In this document: positions 23,939 to 32,017 of the stretch, piece after piece
How positions within the stretch are numbered: position 1 is the first letter of the stretch
Layout: each line of letters opens with the position of its first letter
Assembly: GCA_026129525.1 (NCBI GenBank)
Contig: JAHCHW010000011.1
Location: 62,001 to 126,000 of the forward strand
DNA length: 64,000 nucleotides
Direction of reading: 5' to 3'
Source: Chitinophagales bacterium
Lineage (GTDB): Bacteria > Bacteroidota > Bacteroidia > Chitinophagales > LD1
Made by a program: the position numbers and the translations under genes
The notes under the pieces: model-generated
What the model saw: the letters and a program-made list of their open reading frames with translations, nothing else
The model's database searches: none
Told to the model about the DNA's origin: nothing

Positions 23939-24523
23939 TTACAATTCATCATAAATATCCGATAACGCTTTCCGCAAATTTTGCTTTGCCCGCTGGTAAA
24001 GCGACTCTAATGCCTTTTCGTTCAACTGCATGGTTTCGGCTGCTTCGCGCTGGCTCATACCTTCTAACTTCAAAAGAATAAACGCGGTGCGCTGGTTGTC
24101 GGGCAACCTATCAATAGCAGCAAACAGGTATTGTGCTTTCTCTTTGTTTTCGAGCGAAACACCCGGGTGGTTAAAATCGGGCTGATGAAATTTTACTTCG
24201 CCCGTTTCTTTGCTTACTAACGAAGTGAGCAAGGCAAAACGCTTCTTTCGGTTTTTGTAGCGAATAAAATCGAGCGACTTATTGATGGTAATACGGCAAG
24301 CCCATGTTTTTACGCTGCTCTCTCCTTTAAAGGTAGCAGCCGATTCATAAATCTCCACAAACACATCTTGGGTAATTTCTTCGGCATCTTCGCGATTGCG
24401 GGTGTAACCGAGCGCTACATTAAACACCGTATTTTTAAGCAAGGAGAACAATTGCTCCAAGGCTTTAGTGTTACCTTTTATTATTTCAGTTATCAAAAAA
24501 TGGTGTTCGGACATTTCGCCCAT
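23939..24523 (-). CDS. ECF-type RNA polymerase sigma factor
   Basis: This 194-residue protein has region 2 (residues about 10-80: NREDAEEITQDVFVEIYE, then KTWACRITINKSLDFIRYKNRKKR, the -10-recognising part) and region 4 (about 130-190: IDRLPDNQRTAFILLKLEGMSQREAAETMQLNEKALESLYQRAKQNLRK in meaning, a helix-turn-helix for the -35 element). It lacks region 3, as ECF factors do. A second ATG at 24514 is an equally good start. The anti-sigma and sensor-like genes follow within one operon, so it probably responds to a periplasmic cue, perhaps metal or envelope stress, and may control the secreted genes downstream. Confidence 0.93.
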   Translation of the reverse strand: MGEMSEHHFLITEIIKGNTKALEQLFSLLKNTVFNVALGYTRNREDAEEITQDVFVEIYESAATFKGESSVKTWACRITINKSLDFIRYKNRKKRFALLTSLVSKETGEVKFHQPDFNHPGVSLENKEKAQYLFAAIDRLPDNQRTAFILLKLEGMSQREAAETMQLNEKALESLYQRAKQNLRKALSDIYDEL

Positions 24524-24557
24524 AGCAGCGCAAGCGAACTTATTCTATTTACACCTA

Positions 24558-25172
24558 CTATCGTTTGGTAAGTTTAAACATCATTTCTCTGCCTTGCCCC
24601 TGCATCATGGCAAGGTTTATCCAACACAAAGCAAACTGCTCTAACAATGCAACTTTATCATCGCCTCCAAAATCATAACAGTTTTCAAAACCGGCATCCA
24701 GTGCAAGTTGTTTGGCAACTTCTTTGGCTTTAGGGCTGCTGCCCGCCATATACATGTCGGCTGTTATGCCGTTAAAGTCTGTGTTTGCCATAACATTATA
24801 TCCTACCGAGTTGAAACACTTTACTACATCTGCACCGGTTGTTAATGCTTTCAGCGCATCAAAACTGTTATTGAACCCTTCGGGCTTTGTGCGAACGGAG
24901 TTCATGGCATCAATAACTACTTTACCGTTCACGTTACCCATACTGCTTACAATTTCAGCAGTAGCTTGTGGTATGGCCGCTATTAATACAACGTCTGTTG
25001 TTACCATTGCCTGAGCAACCGGCAGTACTGTTATGTTTGCTTCTTCCAATAATTCTTTCCCTTTAAAGGAATTTATATCGCGCACAGCGAGTACTATATT
25101 GTGCCCTGCCCTTGCCCATTTACGAGCTAATGCGCCACCAACATTTCCGGTTCCTATTACTGCAATGTTCAT
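24558..25172 (-). CDS. NADPH-dependent F420 reductase-like / NAD(P)-binding oxidoreductase
   Basis: From ATG 25172 (MNIAVIGTGNVGGALARKWARAGH) the protein is 204 residues with a Rossmann GxGxxG at the N-terminus and IDAMNSV, VKCFNSVGYNVMAN and DAGFENCYDFGG further on. That layout is of the F420-dependent NADP reductase-like family, members of which in non-F420 organisms are of unknown substrate. A start at 25190 would need TTG and is not preferred. It begins ten bases after the carbonic anhydrase stop, so the two may be cotranscribed, and it ends 34 bases before the sigma-factor gene, which could share its transcript. Confidence 0.82.
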   Translation of the reverse strand: MNIAVIGTGNVGGALARKWARAGHNIVLAVRDINSFKGKELLEEANITVLPVAQAMVTTDVVLIAAIPQATAEIVSSMGNVNGKVVIDAMNSVRTKPEGFNNSFDALKALTTGADVVKCFNSVGYNVMANTDFNGITADMYMAGSSPKAKEVAKQLALDAGFENCYDFGGDDKVALLEQFALCWINLAMMQGQGREMMFKLTKR

Positions 25173-25182
25173 GTGTATAGTG

Positions 25183-25812
25183 TTACTCAAGGCGGTAAAT
25201 CTCCATTATCTCTCCAAGTATTTTCGGGAAATCAATTTTAAGATCAATCAACTTTCCGCTGTGTACATCAAACACCCACCCATGCACGCTTAGCCCTCGC
25301 TCTTTATGCGCCTGTTGTACTGCTGCTGTTTTTATAAGATTGATACACTGTTCCTGCACATTCAACTCAATAAGACGGTTATAACGCAAATTTTCATCCG
25401 CTATCTTGTTCAATTCATTTTTGTGCAGACGATAAACATCGCGAATGTTTCTTAACCACGGATTTAATATCCCTAAGTCGCTGGGTTGCATAGCCGCTTT
25501 TACACCACCACAGTAATAATGTCCGCATACTACAATACGTTTTACTTTAAGATGCCGGACTGCATAGTTGATTACCGACATAACATTCATATCAATGCTG
25601 ATAACCATGTTGGCGATGTTGCGATGTACGAAAACTTCCCCCGGCTGCACCCCCATCAGGTCTTCGGCTGTTACGCGGCTGTCGCTACAGCCTATGTAAA
25701 GAATTTCGGGTGTTTGCCCTTTGGCAAGCTCTTCAAAGTAGCCCGGATTAACCGCTAACTTTTCTTCAATCCATTTGGCATTGTTTTCAAAAATTTTGTC
25801 GAATGTGCTCAT
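25183..25812 (-). CDS. beta-class carbonic anhydrase
   Basis: This 209-residue enzyme hydrates CO2 to bicarbonate. The zinc ligands Cys42 (GCSDSR), His98 and Cys101 (VVCGHYYCGG) are present, with the Asp44/Arg46 dyad that controls ligand exchange and GEVFVHRNIAN after it. The C-terminal GLSVHGWVFDVHSGKL is typical of beta carbonic anhydrases. No signal peptide, so cytosolic. The protein is of normal length. It probably supplies bicarbonate for carboxylations; the downstream reductase follows by ten bases. Confidence 0.96.
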   Translation of the reverse strand: MSTFDKIFENNAKWIEEKLAVNPGYFEELAKGQTPEILYIGCSDSRVTAEDLMGVQPGEVFVHRNIANMVISIDMNVMSVINYAVRHLKVKRIVVCGHYYCGGVKAAMQPSDLGILNPWLRNIRDVYRLHKNELNKIADENLRYNRLIELNVQEQCINLIKTAAVQQAHKERGLSVHGWVFDVHSGKLIDLKIDFPKILGEIMEIYRLE

Positions 25813-25845
25813 ACTGGCTTGTTTAAGAAAACTAAACTTAAATTT

Positions 25846-26421
25846 TTATGGCTTAAACTCCGGGTCGGCTGCGCGTTTGCGCTTAACCCTTTCGTATAAA
25901 AACGATACCGGATTGGTAAACTTTGCCTTAGGTGTTACATTGGAGTACTTCGGCTCGGCTATCCCTTCAATTTTAATTTTTCCAACATTCTTTGCATCCA
26001 TAAATGCATCCACAAATTCTTCCTTGGTACTGAAAGGATAAATAGTTACCTCCTTCAGCTTTATAAAGTCGTGCAACAGTTCAATTTGAAGTGTATAATA
26101 TTTTGTAGAATCTAAATCGTACACATGAAATACCTTGGCTATGTACCCAACCGATGAAAACTTGAGTGTATCGCTTTTCGCCACATACATACTAAAGTTT
26201 CCATCGCCATCGCAGGTAACTCCCCTTCCTGAGCTGTTTACTTTTATATTGGCAAGCGGAATAGCGCGTTTTGTTTGCAAGTCAACAACAGTCCCCTTAA
26301 TCAAAAACTTTCCCTCTTGAAAATCAAAATTCAATTGACTAAAGCAGTCAATGGACAACATGCTCACTGCAAAGAAAAAAGCAACTTTAAAAAAGGAAAG
26401 AATAGCCTGCTTCGAAAACAT
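25846..26421 (-). CDS. exported protein with carboxypeptidase-regulatory-like beta domain
   Basis: The 191-residue protein has a signal peptide (VAFFFAVSMLSIDCFSQ) and a beta-sandwich of about 90 residues: IKGTVVDLQTKRAIPLANIKV, GDGNFSMYV, LKFSSVGYIAKVF, the pattern of the carboxypeptidase D regulatory-like domain common on Bacteroidota surface proteins. A shorter region follows (VTIYPFSTKEEFVDAFMDAK). It has the same design as the gene at 55959-56579, including the phrase TIYPF/TIIFPW and a nearby helix, so the two are paralogues. Role unknown; periplasmic or outer-membrane-associated. Confidence 0.78.
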   Translation of the reverse strand: MFSKQAILSFFKVAFFFAVSMLSIDCFSQLNFDFQEGKFLIKGTVVDLQTKRAIPLANIKVNSSGRGVTCDGDGNFSMYVAKSDTLKFSSVGYIAKVFHVYDLDSTKYYTLQIELLHDFIKLKEVTIYPFSTKEEFVDAFMDAKNVGKIKIEGIAEPKYSNVTPKAKFTNPVSFLYERVKRKRAADPEFKP

Positions 26422-26438
26422 AAAGTGCTAAAAATAAA

Positions 26439-26465
26439 ATCCCTGCCGTAGTTAACGGCAGGGAT
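26439..26465 (-). terminator. intrinsic terminator of the rpsF-rpsR-rplI operon
   Basis: ATCCCTGCCGT (26439-26449) pairs with ACGGCAGGGAT (26455-26465), an 11-bp GC-rich stem with a five-base loop. On the minus strand it is followed by a T-rich run, so it fits termination of rplI, whose stop is 27 bases away at 26492. Confidence 0.88.
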
Positions 26466-26491
26466 GTATATTTCTTGTGGAATTTTAAAGA

Positions 26492-26941
26492 TTATTCAGC
26501 TACTACTTCAAAAGCAACATTCACTTTATGGCTGGCACCTAAGCCAACCTCGGCAGTGTAATTGCCAACTGTTTTTACTTCACCTTCTACAATCTTAATT
26601 TTTCTGCGGTCCACTTCAATCTGGCATTGGTTTTTAATTGCCTCTGCCACGTGGTACGAAGTTACACTTCCGAAAATTTTATCGGTGGTTCCAACTTTAG
26701 CGCCAATCTTTAAAGTAGCACCTTGCAGACGGGTTGAAATCTCGTTAATCTGTTCCAGCAATTTCGCTTCTTTCTTTTCGCGCGCTTTAACACGTCCGGA
26801 AAGCTGTGCCAGATTTGAATGATTTTTTACCACTGCGTATCCCTGCGGAAACAAGTAATTTAGGGCGTATCCCGGGCGAACGTTCACCACATCATCGGCA
26901 AACCCCAGTTTTTCTACATCTTTTATAAGAATTACTTCCAT
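26492..26941 (-). CDS. rplI: 50S ribosomal protein bL9
   Basis: The 149-residue protein has the L9 N-terminal domain (MEVILIKDVEKLGFADDVVNVRPGYA) with the rRNA-binding loop PGYALNYLFPQGYAV, a long connecting helix rich in Lys and Glu (about residues 40-80), and a C-terminal domain beginning LKIGAKVGTTDKIFGSV. Length is normal. It is the last gene of rpsF-rpsR-rplI, 27 bases from rpsR, and is followed by a strong terminator. Confidence 0.98.
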   Translation of the reverse strand: MEVILIKDVEKLGFADDVVNVRPGYALNYLFPQGYAVVKNHSNLAQLSGRVKAREKKEAKLLEQINEISTRLQGATLKIGAKVGTTDKIFGSVTSYHVAEAIKNQCQIEVDRRKIKIVEGEVKTVGNYTAEVGLGASHKVNVAFEVVAE

Positions 26942-26968
26942 TGTTTCTAAACTTTTAAGGTTGAACCA

Positions 26969-27235
26969 TTATTTCAGCAAATCGGCTACATACGGCAACA
27001 GCGACAAATGGCGGGCACGCTTAACTGCCTGCGCTATTTTACGCTGGTATTTAAGCGAATTGCCGGTTAATCTGCGCGGATAAATTTTGCCTTGCTCGTT
27101 AATAAACTTCAAAAGGAACTCAGGATCCTTGTAGTCAATATACTTAATGCCGTTTTTCTTAAAGCGGCAGTATTTCTTTTTCACCAAACCAATTTTGGTG
27201 GCGGTAAGGTATTTAATGTCTCCTTTTGCTGCCAT
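26969..27235 (-). CDS. rpsR: 30S ribosomal protein bS18
   Basis: A basic 88-residue protein with the S18 signature: [18 protein letters not shown], then [34 protein letters not shown] in outline. It binds the platform of the 30S subunit as a heterodimer with S6, whose gene lies one base upstream, the usual order. No additional zinc-binding Cys set is seen, so it is the C-minus type. Confidence 0.98.
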   Translation of the reverse strand: MAAKGDIKYLTATKIGLVKKKYCRFKKNGIKYIDYKDPEFLLKFINEQGKIYPRRLTGNSLKYQRKIAQAVKRARHLSLLPYVADLLK

Positions 27236-27236
27236 G

Positions 27237-27611
27237 TTATACCTCCTGTTCTTTGGTTACAGAAACCTTTTTGTTACGTCCTACTAAACCTGCGCGCTTG
27301 TCATCGTTGTATTTAACTGCGTACTTATCAAGGCGCACAGTTAAGTAACGAAGCACGTTTTCATCGCGTCTGAAGGCGATTTCGAGCGTGTCAATCGCTT
27401 TGCCCTCGGCTTTGTATTCTACCAAATGGTAAATGCCGGTGGTTTTCTTTTTAATAGGAAAACGAAGATTTTTCAGCCCCCAATGTTCCTCATGAACAAT
27501 CGCTGCTCCCTGGGACTTTAGCAAATCAACATAAGCGCTGATTGCCTTTTTGGTGTCATCTTCCGATAACACAGGAGTCAGGATAAATACTGTTTCGTAC
27601 TGACTAAGCAT
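27237..27611 (-). CDS. rpsF: 30S ribosomal protein bS6
   Basis: The ATG at 27611 ([19 protein letters not shown]) gives a 124-residue S6; the longer frame to 27728 crosses the promoter and is rejected. Family segments are [25 protein letters not shown] and [22 protein letters not shown] regions near the end. It heads the rpsF-rpsR-rplI operon. The 129-base upstream gap carries a near-perfect Bacteroidota promoter (27672-27702). Confidence 0.98.
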   Translation of the reverse strand: MLSQYETVFILTPVLSEDDTKKAISAYVDLLKSQGAAIVHEEHWGLKNLRFPIKKKTTGIYHLVEYKAEGKAIDTLEIAFRRDENVLRYLTVRLDKYAVKYNDDKRAGLVGRNKKVSVTKEQEV

Positions 27612-27671
27612 GTTTGTCTGCTTTTGGGTTAAATAATAATTGTTAGTCCTGCCATTTTTCGGCAAGGGGCG

Positions 27672-27702
27672 CAAAGGTAGCAGATTATGCACATTTTCCA
27701 AA
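27672..27702 (-). promoter_or_regulatory. Bacteroidota-type promoter of rpsF
   Basis: On the minus strand, TTTG (27702-27699), 19 bases, then TACCTTTG (27679-27672). This matches the sigma-ABfr consensus TTTG-N19-21-TAnnTTTG exactly. The expected start of transcription is about 27665, leaving a leader of about 50 bases before the rpsF ATG. Confidence 0.8.
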
Positions 27703-27740
27703 TAGCTTAACTGCTCTATAAAATACAAGCAATTTAGCCC

Positions 27741-28958
27741 CTAAGAAAGCACGGCTACCACCCTCCTAAGGGCTGTTACAAACCCATCTATCTCCTCCTT
27801 AGTATTATAAAAAGCAAACGAAGCGCGGCAGGTGCCTTCAATGCCGAATCTGTCCATAAGCGGCTGACAACAATGGTGACCGGTGCGAATAGCAATACCT
27901 TGTTCGTTAAGGAGAACGCCTATATCGTAAGGATGAATGTTATTAACCAAAAAAGAAATAACGGATGATTTGTTCTTGGCAGTACCGATTATTTGCAAGC
28001 CCTCAATGGTTGAAAGTTGCTGTGTTCCGTATTCGAGCAACTTGTGTTCATAAGCGGTTATGCTGTCTAACCCTACTTCGTTGATGTAATTGATAGCTGC
28101 GCCCAATGATATTCCTCCTTCTATATGCGGAGTGCCGGCTTCAAATTTGTAAGGTAAATCGTTGTAAGTTGTTCCTTTAAACGAAACAGTCTTAATCATC
28201 TCTCCACCGCCCATGTAGGGATTCATGGCTTCGAGCAGTTTTTCTTTTCCATAAAGAACCCCGATTCCCGTACCTGCAAAAACTTTATGCCCGCTGAAAC
28301 CCAAAAAATCGCAATCCAAATCTTTTACATCCACTTTTGTATGCGGCAATGCTTGTGCTCCATCAATAAAAACTACTGCTCCAACTTTATGTGCGGCTGC
28401 AATCATTTCCTTAATGGGGTGAATGGTGCCAAGCGCATTGGAAGTATGTGCTACTGAAACAATTTTTGTTTTCTCTGTAAGCAGTTTCAGATACTCCTCA
28501 TAAATCAATTCACCTGAATCGGTAATAGGAATTACACGAAGCACAGCATCTTTCTCTTCGCACAACATTTGCCAGGGAACAATGTTGCTGTGATGCTCCA
28601 TTTCGCTTACAATAATTTCATCACCGGTTTTAATAAACTTTCTTCCGTAAGCAGTGGCTACTAAGTTTACCGCTTCGGTAGTACCGCGCACAAAATTTAT
28701 CTCTCGCTCGTCAGCGTTAATGTGGCTGGCAACAATTTTTCTCGCTTCTTCATACTTCTCCGTAGCTAGTTGCGCTAAATGATGCGCCCCGCGGTGTATG
28801 TTGCTGTTGTATTGCTCGTAGTATTCTTTAATGGCATTGATAACAGCTAACGGTTTTTGTGAAGTAGCGGCATTATCAAAGTAAATAAGCGGCTTGCCAT
28901 TTACTTGTTGATGAAGAATGGGGAATTGAGAGCGGATATGATTAATGGCAAAATTCAT
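27741..28958 (-). CDS. sufS: cysteine desulfurase SufS
   Basis: This PLP enzyme (405 residues) removes sulfur from cysteine for Fe-S cluster assembly. Key parts are LIYFDNAATSQKP, FVRGTTEAVNLVA, SEMEHHSNIVPW, GFSGHKVFAGTGIG with the PLP-binding Lys, and the active-site Cys in RTGHHCCQPLM near residue 362. It is the last gene of a suf operon whose order is sufB, sufC, sufD, a toxin-antitoxin pair, sufS. Its ATG overlaps the toxin TGA by four bases (28955-28958), so its translation is likely coupled to that of the DUF3368 gene. No sufE or sufU was seen nearby. Confidence 0.96.
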   Translation of the reverse strand: MNFAINHIRSQFPILHQQVNGKPLIYFDNAATSQKPLAVINAIKEYYEQYNSNIHRGAHHLAQLATEKYEEARKIVASHINADEREINFVRGTTEAVNLVATAYGRKFIKTGDEIIVSEMEHHSNIVPWQMLCEEKDAVLRVIPITDSGELIYEEYLKLLTEKTKIVSVAHTSNALGTIHPIKEMIAAAHKVGAVVFIDGAQALPHTKVDVKDLDCDFLGFSGHKVFAGTGIGVLYGKEKLLEAMNPYMGGGEMIKTVSFKGTTYNDLPYKFEAGTPHIEGGISLGAAINYINEVGLDSITAYEHKLLEYGTQQLSTIEGLQIIGTAKNKSSVISFLVNNIHPYDIGVLLNEQGIAIRTGHHCCQPLMDRFGIEGTCRASFAFYNTKEEIDGFVTALRRVVAVLS

Positions 28959-29449
28959 CGTCTGATGTTTTTTAAAGCGTTTAGAAACACCTCATAAACC
29001 CGTTCGCTTACCCAAATTATACCATTATCGCGCAACTCATCTGCTAATCGTTTGGCATCGGGTAGCAATTTTTTCTTCTCTGCTTCTACCAAAATCCCTA
29101 GTAATCCCTTGGTAGCAAGTCCGTTTTCTTTAGCTAATTCCCTTCCCGCCAAATCATCCATTAATAGTAATTCTGCATGAAGTTCTAATGCCAAAACAAT
29201 TGCCTCTGCTTCGCCTTCATCAACTAAATTGTAAAATGACTTTACACGAATTTCATCCTTTGGAGCTAAAATTTTGACCCACGATTTTTTCAAATCACCC
29301 CGAACATTTACTCCTGCTTTTTCAAGTACTAATAATTCATCAAAAACTTTAGTGGGAATAATTATTGTGGAGTACAGTGAATGAAGCAAATGAATCTGAT
29401 TGCATTTAAGCAACGCACTGATAGGGGAAGTATCGCTTACAATAATCAT
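28955..29449 (-). CDS. DUF3368 PIN-like toxin of a type II toxin-antitoxin pair
   Basis: The 164-residue protein is PIN-like: VSDTSPISALL near the start supplies the first acidic residue, then VDEGEAEAIVLA (acidic pair), and LLMDDLAGRELAKENG (third acidic residue), the layout of DUF3368/VapC-type RNases. It is preceded by a UPF0175 antitoxin whose stop shares a base with its start (TAATG, 29447-29451). All active-site acids are present, so it may be active. It is sandwiched inside the suf operon, and its stop overlaps the sufS start. The target RNA is unknown. Confidence 0.88.
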   Translation of the reverse strand: MIIVSDTSPISALLKCNQIHLLHSLYSTIIIPTKVFDELLVLEKAGVNVRGDLKKSWVKILAPKDEIRVKSFYNLVDEGEAEAIVLALELHAELLLMDDLAGRELAKENGLATKGLLGILVEAEKKKLLPDAKRLADELRDNGIIWVSERVYEVFLNALKNIRR

Positions 29450-29676
29450 TACAATACAGCTTCTGCGCCAAAATCGTTCTTCAGCATTTCTTCATTGTAA
29501 TTCAAAGGAATTTTTAGTTCAGCGAGACGAAACTGAAATTCCACATAGGGCATTCCTGCTATTTTAGCTGCCTTACCCATGGAAATTTTTGCTTGCGTAT
29601 AAAGAACAACTGCCAACTCGAACAAGAACTTGTCTTGTTCAAGATTGATTATATTATCAGGTAAGTCAATTTTCAT
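29449..29676 (-). CDS. UPF0175 family antitoxin
   Basis: A 75-residue protein with the UPF0175 pattern: a short beta segment at the N-terminus, then ELAVVLYTQAKISMGKAAKIAGMPYVEFQFRL in outline, a helix-turn-helix-like pair, and a variable tail. UPF0175 proteins partner DUF3368 PIN toxins. It starts nine bases after the sufD stop and overlaps the toxin start, so the pair has been placed in frame with the suf operon transcript and may rely on the suf promoter. Confidence 0.87.
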   Translation of the reverse strand: MKIDLPDNIINLEQDKFLFELAVVLYTQAKISMGKAAKIAGMPYVEFQFRLAELKIPLNYNEEMLKNDFGAEAVL

Positions 29677-29685
29677 GGCGTAAAG

Positions 29686-30990
29686 TTAAAAATTCAATTG
29701 CAGTTCATCCTTCAGCTTGTCGCACAAAAACTGGCGGATGGGTTGGCTATGCACATGGTCCACCACTTCGTGTGCAAATGCGTAAGTGAGTATTTGTGTG
29801 GCTTCCTCTTTGGTAATTCCGCGAGCCATTAAATAGAAAAGTGCGTTTTCATCTAACTGCCCGATGGCTGCACCGTGACTGCATTTTACATCATCGGCAA
29901 AAATTTCTAACTGCGGTTTGCTGTTAATGCTGGCTTCGTTAGAAAGCAACAGTGCTTTGCTCGATTGAAAAGCATTTGTTTTTTGTGCATCGGGCTTTAC
30001 AAAAATCTTCCCGTTGAACACACCGGTTGCCTCACCGTTCAGCACGCCTTTGTAAAGTTGATTGCTGGTGCAATTTGGCGCTACATGGTCAACCAAAATG
30101 TGGTTATCAATATGCGCAGTTTCTTTTCCGAAATACAAGCCGTTTAAATCGGCATGAGCATTTTCGCCAACTAAACGCGCGGTTACGTTATTGCGGATTA
30201 GCGCGTTGCCGGTTCCTGTATTAGGCGAAGAAAAAGTAATAGTTGCTGCGCTGAATCTTCCATCGCGCTCCACGCTTGACTCCAAGGTGTGAATGCCTAT
30301 GGCATTGCTGACTTCCAACTGCAATTTTGCCACATCTACTTTGGCATTCTTGCCAACATACACCTCGGCAACATGATTGTATTGCACGTTGATGTTGCTC
30401 GCATTGCGAAAATCTTCGGCAAACTGCAGCGATGCCCCTTCTTCGAGTATCACTAAGTTTCTTGTTTGCGTAAACGCATTGGCATCGGTAGCGGTAAAGA
30501 AATACTGAATGTAAATCGGTTCGTTGACGATTACATTTCGCTGTACATGTATAAATGCACCATCGGTTACAAATGCAGTATTTAACGCGGCAAAATGTTC
30601 TTCGCTGTAGTTAACCAGCTTGCCGAAATGCTTTTCCACCAAAGTAGTATGATGAGCAAATGCCTCTTTTAAACTGCAAACGGTTACGCCCTTCAAATCG
30701 GGAACAATGCTCAGTTCCGGATGAAAAACTCCGTTGAGAAAAGTAAGACGAAACGCATAAGGGGGCAAACTGGCAATGTAATTTTTTACCGCTGCATTCA
30801 CCTGCGAATCGGTAGTGGTTAGCGATAACTGTTGCTTCAATTTTGCTTTAATGTTGGTGTATTTCCATTCTTCGTGACGCATAGATGGGATACCCAACTT
30901 CTCAAACGCTTCTAATGCATTCTTGCGAAGCGGCAAACTTTCTTTGGTGAAAGCAGTTTCAGCTAATTCAAATTCTTTTTGCACTTCCAT
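29686..30990 (-). CDS. sufD: Fe-S cluster assembly protein SufD
   Basis: The 434-residue protein has the SufD N-terminal helical part (PSMRHEEWKYTNIK) and the beta-helix core ending NTGTGNALIRNNV, HIDNHILVDHVAPNCTSNQLYKGVLNG in outline, with DVKCSHGAAIGQLDENALFYLMARGI near the C-terminus, all typical. SufD joins SufB and SufC in the scaffold complex that builds Fe-S clusters. It lies between sufC (83-base gap) and the toxin-antitoxin pair. Normal length. Confidence 0.96.
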   Translation of the reverse strand: MEVQKEFELAETAFTKESLPLRKNALEAFEKLGIPSMRHEEWKYTNIKAKLKQQLSLTTTDSQVNAAVKNYIASLPPYAFRLTFLNGVFHPELSIVPDLKGVTVCSLKEAFAHHTTLVEKHFGKLVNYSEEHFAALNTAFVTDGAFIHVQRNVIVNEPIYIQYFFTATDANAFTQTRNLVILEEGASLQFAEDFRNASNINVQYNHVAEVYVGKNAKVDVAKLQLEVSNAIGIHTLESSVERDGRFSAATITFSSPNTGTGNALIRNNVTARLVGENAHADLNGLYFGKETAHIDNHILVDHVAPNCTSNQLYKGVLNGEATGVFNGKIFVKPDAQKTNAFQSSKALLLSNEASINSKPQLEIFADDVKCSHGAAIGQLDENALFYLMARGITKEEATQILTYAFAHEVVDHVHSQPIRQFLCDKLKDELQLNF

Positions 30991-31073
30991 TTTAAATACG
31001 TTGGCACACGGATGACGCGGATTAAACTGATTTAAATCGAAAAAGTCATTTTAATCATCGTCTGACGCTATTT

Positions 31074-31829
31074 CTAAATCATTTCTACTTCTTCTTTTAC
31101 CCAGTCATAACCTTCTGCTTCTAACTTCAACGCCAATTCCTTTCCTCCGCTCTTTACAATTCTTCCGCCAAACATTACATGCACAAAGTCGGGAACGATG
31201 TAGTTGAGCAAACGCTGGTAGTGGGTAATCACCAGAAAACTTCTCTCTGCATTGCGGAGCTTATTTACTCCGTTGGCTACAATACGTAAAGCATCAATAT
31301 CCAATCCCGAATCGGTTTCATCCAAAATACAAAGCGAAGGTTCGAGCATGGCCATCTGAAAAATTTCATTACGCTTTTTTTCACCACCACTGAAACCTTC
31401 GTTGATACTGCGACTCAAGAACTCGCGTTTGATTTCTACCAGTTGCGATTTTTCGTTCATCATTTTTAAAAAATCTTTGGCATCCAACGGCTCTAAGCCA
31501 TTGTGTTTGCGCTTGGCATTCACCGCAGCTTTCATAAAGTTGGTAGTGCTTACCCCTGGAATTTCGACCGGATATTGGAATGCTAAGAACACACCTTCGC
31601 GGGCGCGCTCATCGGCATCCATTTCCAATAAATTTTTGCCTTTGAAAATTACTTCACCTGAAAGTACTTCGTAGTCCTCTTTGCCGGCAAGTGTAGCAGC
31701 CAAGGTTGATTTACCGGTGCCGTTGGGGCCCATAATGGCGTGCACTTCTCCGGCTTTTATTTCGAGATTGAAATCCTTAAGAATTTCCTTGCCGTTTACT
31801 GCTACGGTCAGATTTTTTATTGACAGCAT
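31074..31829 (-). CDS. sufC: Fe-S cluster assembly ATPase SufC
   Basis: The 251-residue ABC-type ATPase has Walker A GPNGTGKS (residues 34-41), the signature [13 protein letters not shown], and Walker [13 protein letters not shown], with SRSINEGF just before the signature. It powers the SufBCD scaffold. Its start lies 188 bases beyond the sufB stop, the widest gap inside the operon; an overlapping frame (31777-31971) reaches into that gap. Length is normal. Confidence 0.96.
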   Translation of the reverse strand: MLSIKNLTVAVNGKEILKDFNLEIKAGEVHAIMGPNGTGKSTLAATLAGKEDYEVLSGEVIFKGKNLLEMDADERAREGVFLAFQYPVEIPGVSTTNFMKAAVNAKRKHNGLEPLDAKDFLKMMNEKSQLVEIKREFLSRSINEGFSGGEKKRNEIFQMAMLEPSLCILDETDSGLDIDALRIVANGVNKLRNAERSFLVITHYQRLLNYIVPDFVHVMFGGRIVKSGGKELALKLEAEGYDWVKEEVEMI

Positions 31830-32017
31830 TTTTCTTTTTTCTTTTTCTGTTTATTGTTCGTTTGTCTTCTGTTGCATAAGCGTCTTTTCTCAATTCTTCG
31901 TAAAACGGTTTCAGAATTTTGCTGTAAATCGTTTTGCCGGTTTTATATGCTCTGTATAATTTAAGTATCACACCTACAGTATTTCAATCTCACTTCTAAA
32001 ATCTAAAATCAAATTTC
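31830..32017. other. intergenic gap inside suf operon with possible small-gene remnant
   Basis: This 188-base space between sufB and sufC is long for the operon. On the minus strand a GTG-started frame (31971 down to 31777) reads MILKLYRAYKTGKTIYSKI and on into a Lys/Arg-rich tail overlapping the sufC start. The first 40 or so codons look protein-like, but the tail is sufC read out of frame, so any gene here is tiny or decayed. I see no terminator. Confidence 0.3.

Noticed and set aside
27612..27740. Possible S6:S18-binding leader RNA before rpsF
   Set aside because: A small TGCC...GGCA stem exists, but I could not place the conserved loop and bulge of the known motif, so only the promoter is reported.
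31050..31075. GTCTGAC half-site near 31060, like one arm of the REP
   Set aside because: Only seven bases match, with no second arm or centre; also the case for GTCTGAC at the sufB start near 33455.
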